Below, piece by piece: positions 37,809 through 46,931 of a stretch of 64,000 nucleotides of DNA. The notes below the pieces were generated by a model that saw only the letters and a list, made by a program, of their open reading frames with translations, did no database searches and was not told where the DNA came from. Position 1 is the stretch's first letter. Each line of letters opens with the position of its first letter. This DNA is from Oscheius sp. JU75 (taxonomy: Eukaryota; Nematoda; Chromadorea; Rhabditida; Rhabditidae). The translations under genes were made by a program, and so were the position numbers. The stretch covers positions 8,134,501 to 8,198,500 of the forward strand of contig JASJZC010000002.1 of the NCBI GenBank assembly GCA_037178855.1, written 5' to 3'.

Positions 37809-38294
37809 TAGATCAAAAGCTTTTTGCCCATCCAGAAAACTGATTTTCGTAGTTTATCGTAGCAAAAAACGTTTTCTATTCCCAAGACTCCCTATGCTTA
37901 TGGAGACTTTTCTAATTTTCATTATACACCTCCTCACTTCCAGTCTAATCCCTTTGAAATAATCGGTCCTATCAAAAATTAGGATCGTCATAGTTTAAGC
38001 GTATCTCAATTCTTCTCTGTAACTTAATCTGTCCCACGCTTTAGAAATTCCAGAGCGTGAGTCAGGTCAATTCAGAGAACAGAGACTCCTCCTACTGTTG
38101 TTCTTCTAGCTGTCATCCTCAGACTCGTGTCCTCATTCTCTTGACGTAGTCCGAGACTATTTGTCTCACTCCCATACTCCCTCTGTCTCTATGTCTTCCC
38201 GTCTCTCTACCTCTCTGACTCTCTGACTCTCTGTCTCTCTGTCTCTCTTCCCCTCTCTCACACACAGTCGACCAATTCTTTCAGGTAGAAAAAA

Positions 38295-39148
38295 ATGAAC
38301 AGTTCACAACTGCTGGCCGTCGTCGTGTGTGCCCTTCTAGCCCTCGTGTACTCGGCTCCGGTTCCAGAATCATTGAGTGAGTCAAAGTATAATCCAGTTC
38401 TGACTCAATGACGAAAGCGATTCGTGGGCTGAATGAATCTCTCCAGAGAGATTTGGATCCTACCGAGCCAATTACCCAGCCGAAAGTTTAAAGACCCGTT
38501 TGGCTCATGGAGAGAGTGGCCCACAAACATGCCGAACCGGATTTGGGGGTTCTATTTCGGGGATTCAGAAATGGCTTTGTTAGGGTAAGGCGTCACTGGG
38601 CCTAGGTTTCCGGTTGATGGAGGAACGAAATAGAGAGACAGAAACAGAGACATTCCCAGTTCTACTTTAAATCCAAACGTCACCCTGTTCCGCATTCTTA
38701 GAGATGGAGAGACACAATTTATGTAAGACTACTAAGCCTCTCTCTGTCCTTTGCTCATTTAAGAGAACGAGAAGTGGGGGCTATTTGTGTGACGGGATGA
38801 TGTGCAAATGTTCGATTAGCAATGGGCACATTTATGAGGAGGACATGACACTCAACGGGGGAGAAGTTGGTAGTGAGACAGAGAGATAGACAGACTGACA
38901 ATAATGCCGAATTTCCAGAGTCCGACGACTTGGCCCAATATGCAGAATTAGCGGAACAGGAGAGACTTTTGGAAGAGGCGCTACGAGAACAGGGCTATCC
39001 TCTCTATGAAGTAGACGACGTCCCTCAACCCATGGAGAAACGCGCCCAGACTTTCGTCCGTTTCGGCAAGAGAAGTCCCATGGAGAAGCGAGCTCAAACC
39101 TTTGTCCGATTCGGAAAGAGGGCACAGACATTTGTCCGATTCGGTTAA
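38295..39148 (+). CDS. flp-16: FMRFamide-like neuropeptide precursor (flp-16 type)
   Basis: Secreted neuropeptide precursor of 103 residues from two exons (38295-38376, 38919-39148). Residues 1-20 are a clear signal peptide (MNSSQLLAVVVCALLALVYS). The C-terminal part carries three AQTFVRFG units, each followed by KR or the stop, so prohormone convertase cleavage and amidation would release AQTFVRFamide three times, the peptide of C. elegans flp-16. The spacer between the dibasic sites contains SPMEKR. An acidic, Glu/Leu-rich segment precedes the peptides. The third copy ends directly at the stop after Gly, with no trailing basic residues. The intron is 542 bases. Confidence 0.93.
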
Positions 39149-39515
39149 AATATTAATCTCTTCACTCTGTCCATATAACCCGTGATCTCCACCGTGATCT
39201 CGTCTCCCCTGAGCCTATAGATAGCCTCTCTTGCTCTCTGTATCCGGTCGCAGTCACCAGTCATCCAGACTGCTTCAATAAATTTGTTGATACCTTTTTG
39301 CTACTTGTGTAAAGAGACAGGGGGACAGATGATAATTGGCAGCCGGGGAACGTGGTTGTCTCTCACAGACCTCTATCATTGTGAGGAGAAGACGAGTTTA
39401 ATGGGGGAGAGAGGGCAAGAGTCAACGGGATGAGACAGAGAGACAGTGGCCCAATTTTTGTATAGAGATCACGCGAGCCCAAAAGCTGACCTGAACAGCA
39501 ATTTCGAGAGAAGTG

Positions 39516-39566
39516 ATGTTTTGCAAAGTTGTAGATTTTGATACGTGCTACAAATTTGTAGAACAT
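39516..39566. repeat. Dispersed palindrome, copy 8
   Basis: ATGTTTTGCAAAGTTGTAG pairs with CTACAAATTTGTAGAACAT. The loop has GATTTTGATACG in place of the usual GAGCAGATCAA. Confidence 0.8.
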
Positions 39567-39690
39567 GAAAAGATTGAACGAACAAGCTTTGGGCCCGAAA
39601 CAGACGAAAAAAGGTGTACATTGCAATTTTTGGCTTGAAGTCAGCTCTTGCGGGCTGTAATGGGTTCAAAACGTGGATTTTCAGGAAACT

Positions 39691-39739
39691 GATCTTCTGG
39701 AAAGTTGGAGATTTTCACAGCTACAACTTTGCAGAACAT
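39691..39739. repeat. Dispersed palindrome, copy 9
   Basis: ATCTTCTGGAAAGTTGGAG pairs with GCTACAACTTTGCAGAACAT. It shares the alternative loop GATTTT with copy 8. Confidence 0.8.
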
Positions 39740-39934
39740 CGCAAAACTCGGAATTTTTTTTCGATCTGGAACAGGGCTGCCAAGATGATACATAGAGAGA
39801 CTGAGACTGCCAAGTGCTTAATCAGTAGTCAAAGACCAAGTGCCCCTTATCTGAATTCGTGGTACTGATAGATTCTAGTTGTCTCTCTCCTTTTTAGCAC
39901 TTTACGACCATTCGTTCGCTACCCTTCTCCGAGG

Positions 39935-42361
39935 ATGAAGTGTCTCCTCATCCTCGTCTTTCTTCTTCCATTTGTCTTCTCTGTGAATAAGCCTAACGGA
40001 ACGATGCGTCTGCTCCTCTCCCAAGCTATCTGGAGGCATGGAGACAGGTCACCAATCAAGACCTATAACAGTGATCCGTACAGGGAAGATTCCTGGAAGT
40101 TCGGAGGGTCTGGATGGGGTCAACTTTCGCCGGTGAGTCGAGAGAGACATGGAGACAGAGAAATAGAGAGACAAGGAAAAAAAGACACAGATAGACAAAA
40201 AGACAGAGAGACAGTGAGTCAAGAGAGACAATGAAACAGAGAGACAGAACAGAGTTCAGCTCGGCATGCAGCAGCACTTGAACCTGGGACAGATGATAAG
40301 AAAGAGATATGTGGATTCCGGCTTCCTGAGCAACTACTACGATTCTCATGAGATCTATGTCCGATCGACAGACGTGAACAGAACAATCATCTCGGCCCTG
40401 TCCAATATGATTGGAATGTATGGACAGGTTACCTATAATAACAGGTTGGTCCATCTATACAGGGGACAGGTGACAGGGGACAGAGCACAATATTAAGCAA
40501 ACACTCACCAGGCGGCCAAAACTACGAGAACAAGGGACACCGAATAGCTATGAGGGTTTTTACGCCTGCGCCAAAGATAGATTACCACAGTTGCACATTC
40601 CTCCGGCCATGGTAGTTGTTCAGTAGTCACATTTCCTACAATGCTTGTTGTACACTTTGCTGAGTTCTTCTTCTCTCGATCCGTGGGCTCCATCTCCCTG
40701 AAAATAGCAGGGAATCGCTAAAAAAGCTTACGACACCCGGGATTCCCAAGCCGTCTCCGATCCAAGTACTAACCGGGCCCAACGTTGCTTGACTTGCCAG
40801 ATCGGACGGGATGGCGTACTTTCAACGTGGTGTGGCCGTAAGCGAAAGTGTTCGTTTCGCTGCCAAACACATTCCCAGTGTCCGAAACATTTGTTTACAA
40901 GAAGTTTTTCGAGCACAAGATGACACTTTTGAGCCTGACAAAGTTGTAGAGCAGATTAAGGGCTACATCTTTGCAAAACATCTCAAAGCCAGAAAAGCTT
41001 GTCTTGTACTTGAAAATCCAACGTTGTCCTTTAGACCAGGTACGGATTCTCCTCTGGCCAACAATACTAATGCTGGAGCTCCTGTCTGGCCTCCGGGCTA
41101 TGTACCAATTGCAGTTCATACCGTGGACGACGATACGGATTTTGTGAGTGTATGCCAAAATACTAAAGTCAGGGGAATTCAAGATAGGAAACGCTGACGC
41201 GATCTGTCCTCGTCAGGACCAGCTGTGGGGAATGGCCAAGAGCTCGGCCGAAGTCACAGCCTTTGTCAACAGTCCCGATGTCAGCTCCCTCCTAAAGAAC
41301 TTGACCATCTGGTGCAACCAGTCAATTGACATTGACAATCTCTGGGTAGTGGCTGACTCTTTCCTCATTGAAGTAGGATAATAACAAGACATGAAAAGGT
41401 GATTTTTTTTTAGCAAATCTGGCAATCGGACTTCCTACAAAAAGTTCCATGGTACTCTGATCCACTGAACAATTTGACGGTAGTTACAAATGACCAAGTC
41501 TACTTATACCAGAATGGAGTTTATAGTGAGTATCACTGTCACTGTCACTCTTTCTCCCAGATCAAACTTTGATGATGAACGGATTGGACATCGGAGTTGA
41601 ACTCCAGAAAATCAGAGGTGGTTCCATCACCAACGACATCCTAATGCACGCATATCTTAAATTTGACTGCTGGAATAGTACTGACACTTCGGATAAGTGT
41701 ACCTGGATCAACAAGCTGAAGTACTACGTGTATTCCGCGGTAATTCGAGAGATGAGAATTCGAGAGACCAAAATATGGGTTTTAGCACGACGAGACAGTC
41801 TACGCCTTCTTCACTTGTCTGGGAATACAAAGCAAGGCTGTCACACCACACGGGTATCCAAAATATTCGGCTGCCACGCTGTTTGAGCTCTGGTACGACG
41901 AGAACAAAAATCCATACTTCAGAGTGAGTTTCTCTCTCTCTCTCTCCTTTTATATATCTACTTTCGTCTGTCTGTCTTTCTACCAACCAAACAAACCATT
42001 CAGCTCCTTTATCACGACCAGGACGGAGACGAGTTCTATTCCATCACCGAAGACATCCCCGAATGCAACAACCAGACCTACTGTGAACTGTCAGTTTACG
42101 CCAGGTATGCTGAGAGAGTCAAGCCCGATCAGCCAATGGCTCAATGGTGTCTAGTTGATCCGAGGACTCAGAACCAGGCCAAGTCAACTTCCGCAAACTT
42201 TTTCTCCACGGGTATGTTGGTTGTTGGTGGCAAAAAAGCAAAGAAAGTTTCAGGTCTTCTTTTATCTCTTCTCTTCAGGTTTTCCTAAATTCAATTGCTT
42301 TCTGTTCTACTATTCTTTCTTCTACAGTAAATTCTTCTATCACAAGCCCCGAATGCTCTAA
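39935..42361 (+). CDS. Secreted or membrane histidine acid phosphatase
   Basis: Histidine-phosphatase-superfamily enzyme that hydrolyses phosphomonoesters through a phosphohistidine, in the secretory pathway, lysosome or gut lumen. Nine exons join in frame: 39935-40132, 40260-40444, 41035-41143, 41184-41372, 41414-41525, 41561-41739, 41786-41923, 42004-42211 and 42279-42361, giving 466 residues. Residues 1-16 are a signal peptide. IWRHGDRSPI holds the catalytic RHGxRxP, STDVNRT the second conserved Arg, and YSAHDETVYAFF the HD acid/base pair. WPPGYVPIAVHTVDDDTDF is typical of nematode members. The C-terminus is Phe/Tyr-rich (FNCFLFYYSFFYSKFF), possibly a membrane anchor or GPI-signal remnant. 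Intron 2 (590 bases) harbours an antisense 5S rRNA gene and a palindrome. Confidence 0.93.
40719..40724 (-). terminator. Pol III T-run terminator of 5S rRNA
   Basis: On the minus strand a TTTTTT run follows the 5S 3' end (AAGCTTTTTTAGCG), as expected for RNA polymerase III termination. This supports a functional gene. Confidence 0.75.
40725..40843 (-). rRNA. 5S ribosomal RNA
   Basis: A 119-base minus-strand sequence from GCTTACGGCCACACCACG to GGTGTCGTAAGCT, closely matching C. elegans 5S rRNA. The conserved CATCCCGTCCGATCTGGCAA, AAGCAACGTTGGGC, GGTTAGTACTTGGATCGG and GAGACGGC internal control segments (A-box, intermediate element, C-box region) are intact. The terminal stem (GCTTACG with CGTAAGC) pairs perfectly, and differences from C. 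elegans in stems look compensatory. A T-run follows. The gene lies alone, antisense in an acid phosphatase intron, not in a tandem array. No SL1 RNA gene is visible beside it. Confidence 0.93.
40936..40982. repeat. Dispersed palindrome, copy 10
   Basis: ACAAAGTTGTAGAGCAGATT... followed by GGGCTACATCTTTGCAAAACAT. It is 93 bases upstream of the 5S gene's 5' end (on the 5S strand), in the same intron. Confidence 0.8.
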
Positions 42362-42484
42362 ATCTTCAGCCTGACAGATCGATTCGGGTTTTGGGTATCA
42401 AATCGGGTATGGGAGACTGGTAGGTAAAGTTTTATAGCCTTTTTGCCAAAAGAACACATGAAATTAGAGAAAAAAAACTTTATT

Positions 42485-45400
42485 CTATGCCTTCGGCAAG
42501 ATATGTGCTATCAGATCCTCGTATAAATCCAACAAGTATGGTGCCTTGATGACAGAGCTCCGGCTGAGCCAGCTCGTCAACCCGTAGAACAGTTTGTGCA
42601 GCTTGTCTCTTGTCTGAAACTGATATTTTTCCATTAAGATGAGACTCGCCTCGAAATAAGTGTACTGCAGGACTTGACCATCTAGATCGGTGTAACAAGA
42701 AGCCAGAATCCCGTTCACAACGATTTTTCCGTTGTTTGTGAGAGGGGCGAAGAGACCTCTTCGCCAGAGGAGATCTTTGCTGACTATCCGTTCAAGAGTC
42801 CATGCGTTCTGAAAGTTATGTCCATGAGTCTATTTCTCTGTGTCCCTCCGTGTTCCTGTACTCGCTGTCTCTCTGCCTCTCCGTGCCCCTATACTCTCTG
42901 TCTCCATGTGTGTTTTTCTGTTCTTGTACTCACCTCTTTATAAACATAGACACAGTCTCCCACATCAACCAAATACGCGAACAGTTGACCATCTTGTGGT
43001 GGTTCAATGGGTTCCGTTTGGTTCAGATCTGCAACGAGTCATTGAACGAAAGTGTCTCTCACGTTCACAAGAAGTTTTGAACATAAAATGTTTCGGTGAG
43101 ATATGAAGCAATTTTCCTCCGGCTGTCTGAAGACCAAAATAGCCTCCGAACCTGTCCGGTTCTCTGTGAAGCCAGTGAGTGACAGGAGAGTACTCTGGCT
43201 GAAAGTTCTTGTCACTGTCACTCTCAATCGCCCACCTTTCCAATGTTTGCACTCAGAACGTAGTCTCCAATTTGAAGCTCCGCCATCCTTTTGGGTCCTT
43301 CCGGGGTCTGCACCCAGCTGTCTTCGGGAAAACACATTCCAGCTCCGAAGACTGGCGGCACAGGCGGGACTGGTGGCATGCTCGGGGCTGACATTGACTG
43401 AACAGACTGTGACATGACTGTTTGCTGCTGTGACTGTGACATTTGGATAGCCTGCTGTTGAGCTTGGTTCTGAGCCTGACTTGGTTGACTTTGGGCCTGG
43501 TTTTGAGTCTGGGACTGTGACTGGGACTGAGACTGTTGGGCGTTGGATTGACTCTGACTCTGGCTCTGACTGTTCGCCTGACTGTTAGAATTTCCACTGT
43601 TACTGTTCCCAGCTCCATTGCCGTTTCCGTCGCCGCCTCCAGATCCAGATCCTGAGCCTCCACTTCCTCCTCCTCCTCCTCCCCCACCTCCAGCACTGAC
43701 TGCTACGTCTCCCGTCAGGAACTCATTGGGATCGGGTGTCTGTAATGCTAAGTCACTGGCACTGTCTGTATCTCTCACCCCTCCACTCTCATACATCATG
43801 ACGTTAAATCCCCCCATGTCAGCCTTGCAGGCATCTTGCTTCATCTGGCCGGAGGATTTGAACTGGAAGTCGCCGCGAGAAACAATGGTCTCGACCTGCG
43901 AGCCATACTGCATTTGGGCCATCCTGGCTAGTTTCTGAAAGAAAACTGTTGAAAGAGACAGATAGACAGGGAGACAGAAACAGGAAGACAGAGAGACTAT
44001 GATATTTATGTTTCCCTTTGCTCTCCCGTGTTACAACACTGAGACAAATAGACAAAGAGACACGGATACCTAGAGACAGAGATAGAGAGCCAGAGAGACA
44101 GAGAGACAGTGACTGACCCTGGACAGTTCATTGGCATCCAGCTTCGCCTCCCCCGCTCCCATTGCCATTTGGAAGTTCTTCTGTATAGTATACTTGAGTG
44201 TCCTGTTGCAGCACTTGTTACCTGAATGTTATGTCGCTCTGACTCTCAACCAAAGAACCAACCTCCCTGCTCGGCCATCATCGTCTGCCTCCGGAATCTG
44301 ACCTCCTCCAGCATGACAGAAGTCTCATTTTCTGAGGGACAACCAGTGAAGTCATCCCGACCATTGTCCGCGAAGAAGTCCTGTCCAATAGTGTAGTTTC
44401 CAGGCACCCTCCACGCCATAATGTGGTAGTCATCGGCTCTGAACTTGCAGACACAGTCGCCGTCGTGGTTCGAGGTGACATGAAAATCCTTGCTGGCTAC
44501 GATCATCTCCAAGGGCTGGCTGATTGCCACCTCTGCTGCTTTTCTCATTTGCTGGGGAGCAAATTTTGAAGTCTGGAAGGCTGACCAACCTGGACGACCA
44601 TTCGTCGGTCAACAGCCTCGAATGAGTCATCTGACTTCAGATCCATGACACTGTTATGCATTGAGTGGAAAAGCTCCATGTGACAGCATTTGGAACCTGA
44701 ATTAATTCCTGTCTCTCTGTATCTACGTTTCCCTGTCTCTCAGTCTCTCTATCTCTCTGTCTCTCTGCCTCTCTGTCGCCTCTCTCTATATCTTTGTCTC
44801 TCTGTGTCTCTTTCTGTCCCTTTGTATCTCTCTGCTCTGTCTCTCTTTGTCTCACGTCACTTTCACGCGAGAGAAATCCTCTGCGCAAAAATTGGAACTG
44901 CTTAGCGGAAACCCTTGGAAAAAAGTTCGTTCGATCAAAGTGACTTACCTCCTTTGCGATCATTGTCACAGTGAGAATCCTTGGGATAGCCTAGCCGATA
45001 GCCATCGGACTCGAGTTCAATCCCCATTGAGATCTTCTGTCCGGGAAGCATATAGGAATTGGTCCCGAGAACTTCCTCTTGTGATATTATGGAATAACCG
45101 TGCTCGTACTCCTCGTTTTCCACGTCAAACTGTAAAAGAATCTCTAACATTTAAAAAAGAGGCTCACATGAGTCTGGAACGGAGTTGCATAGACAAGTAT
45201 ATAGAGATCAGTCTTGAAAAACTTGCAGTAGAGATCACCAAAAGAGTAGGTGGCCATGGCAAAGTCGTCTCTTGAGACGATGACTTCAAAAACTTTATTA
45301 AATCGCTTCTGTACACGTCGTTTGGCAACCTAAAGAATGGCGGATAACTGACTGTCTCTGTCTCTCACATTTGCCACGACTCCCGGAGTCTCCAGGCTTG

Positions 45401-46483
45401 AATTATAGACAGGACTTGTAGAAACATCCTCAACAATTTTTGTCATCATGGTATAGAGCAGTCGATGGCAACACTTGTTCCCATCCCTTCGTTCCCGATC
45501 GCAATGGGTTCCGGAATCGATATCGGCCAAAGGATCAGTCCGAATGTCGCGGAAGAGAACCCTTTCGATTTCCAAAGTTGAACCAAGATTATCCTGGGAA
45601 TCGATACCGGCCAGCCAGCCTTCTTTTCTCGTGTCATTCAAGTCATACTGAAACTTTTTATGCCCATTCTGTTCCATTCTCTATCAGCTAACCTTCTCTG
45701 GAGTTTGGTAAGCCAGAACGTAGAGGCCATTATTCTTGATCTTGCACATTCTTTGGCCCTGATAGTAGCTGCTGACAGCGAAGTCTTCAGCACTTATCAC
45801 GACTTCAAAAGCTCTGTCATAAAGGGCCTGTATCCGCCTTTGTAGTGCCTAAAATTTGTAAGTACTGGAAAGCTGGACGCGCCACTTGACGGCCTTGTTT
45901 CTGGTTCAAACCTTAGTTTTTGGATCTTGTGATATTTTACCAAGTTGTAGAGCGGATCAAACTGTACAACTGTGTGGCACATCACGAGACTGGGAAATTA
46001 ATGGTTGGCTCCGAAAAAGGGGATCAAAGAATATGCGGGTGTATTGTAAAATGCATTTAGGTTTGTCTAGCAACCTGAGGATGCCATGCGGCTTTCACCG
46101 ATTGGCGCAGTTGGTAAGAGGTCCGACTCCGGAGTACAGGTCTCTGGTTCGTTTCCAAGAGTAGTAAAACATCTTGATTTAGCAGAAGTAAGGGTTAGCT
46201 AACTTCTGCAAATCTTACCCTAGCTGTGTCCCCAAGTGACACATCCTCCTTCTCCTCGACTTTTAACAGCATTTCCTCTAGTTCAGCGTCACAACAAATC
46301 TCTCCCCAAATATGCGTTGAAACATTACCTAAAACTATAATTTTCAGCACCATCCCAAAAAAAACCTTGAGACAGTCTCCTAGCACACTTTATGTCCCTC
46401 TTATGACGACTTGCAAAAGGTTTCGTTTCCTCCTCGGCATCCAAATAGCAGATGAGTAAAAATATGAAAACGGCCAGTCGCAT
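42485..46483 (-). CDS. Hedgehog-related protein: tandem ground-like modules, Gln/Ser linker, Hint (Hog) domain
   Basis: Secreted nematode hedgehog-related protein, possibly quahog (qua-1). Thirteen exons join in frame from a signal peptide (MRLAVFIFLLICYLDA, 46483) to a stop at 42485, giving ~917 residues. The N-terminal half repeats a ground-like pattern about four times: a CC pair (EICCDAEL, NKCCHRLL, SKCCHMEL, NKCCNRTL) followed by FEVVISAEDF, FEVIVSRDDF, LEMIVASKDF and VETIVSRGDF with a later CK or CVCK. A Gly/Ser/Asn/Gln-rich linker with many QSQ repeats follows. The C-terminal Hint domain has MCFPEDSWVQTPEGPKRM (nucleophile Cys), GDYVLS, SPVTHWLHRE, SPKHF and IVVNGILASCY, so autoprocessing and cholesterol transfer are plausible. 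A 39-base in-frame segment at ~43735-43773 has intron-like ends. Intron 2 holds a palindrome and a tRNA-like module. Confidence 0.88.
45931..45983. repeat. Dispersed palindrome, copy 11
   Basis: GATATTTTACCAAGTTGTAG pairs with GTACAACTGTGTGGCACATC. A tRNA-like A-box follows ~170 bases downstream. Confidence 0.75.
46092..46160 (+). repeat. tRNA-like A/B-box module
   Basis: CGATTGGCGCAGTTGGTAAGAGG (A-box) then CTCTGGTTCGTTTCC (B-box, one change). It is antisense within an intron of the hedgehog-related gene. Confidence 0.65.
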
Positions 46484-46931
46484 TTTTGAAGGAAGAAGAC
46501 GTATTGGTTGATGACAAAATCGTTGACCTCAATCGGGAAGCGGCAGAGATTTTCGTTTGTTGATACACGCGGTTCCCAGAGAGGGAACGGATGGCTGCAC
46601 TGGGAGAGAAATTGTCTTAATGGGATGAACTTCCTTCTTTCATGACGGGAGACGATTTTGGGACAGATTGGGAGTGATGTTTGGACACGGTTCAAAGGTT
46701 CGACCCTGTTCTCTCTCTCTATTACTATTTTCACTCTCTCTCTCTGTCTTTCTGTCTCTCATTCTCTCTGTCTTTCTGTCTCCTCTGTCTCTCTCTTACA
46801 AATACTCGAATCTTAAAGCTTTATCTGAGCATAAATCTTTTCTCTGAATATGAGATTCACACATATTTTCAGTAAGGAAAGTCACAGGTAGTACCGGTTG
46901 AAACGACATTCGGGTCCTAACAGAATAGCAC
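46484..46931. other. Spacer between two minus-strand genes
   Basis: About 450 bases with a CTCTCTCTGTCTTTCTGTC tract (46715-46800). No gene recognised. Confidence 0.6.

Larger units (their letters stand above)
31231..38294. other. 7-kb gene-poor, repeat-rich region
   Basis: No complete gene could be assembled. Repeats are listed separately: two palindromes here plus one at 37.1 kb, tRNA-like modules and foldbacks. Several CTGTCTCT/GAGACAGA tracts occur (32985-33010, 34090-34140, 34910-34965, 35365-35430 and 38160-38270). A few minus-strand segments look like orphan exons (32.4, 35.0 and 35.4-35.8 kb), so an unassembled minus-strand gene is possible. Confidence 0.5.
39149..39934. other. Spacer with two palindrome copies
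   Basis: 3'UTR of the neuropeptide gene (AATAAA near 39276) and the region upstream of the acid phosphatase. Two palindrome copies lie 125 bases apart. No gene seen. Confidence 0.6.

Noticed and set aside
37770-37962. Plus-strand gene overlapping the right arm of the 37.3-kb foldback
   Set aside because: The open frame is short and hydrophobic and overlaps repeat sequence. No splice or start evidence.
40445-40720. SL1 spliced-leader RNA gene next to 5S rRNA
   Set aside because: In C. elegans SL1 RNA genes neighbour 5S genes, but no GGTTTAATTACCCAAGTTTGAG-like sequence or its complement is present in this intron.
43253-43696. Alternative minus-strand frame rich in Glu/Leu and Ser/His over the Gln/Ser linker
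   Set aside because: It is a frame-shifted reading of the (CAG/TCN) repeats. The Gln/Ser frame runs continuously into the Hint domain.
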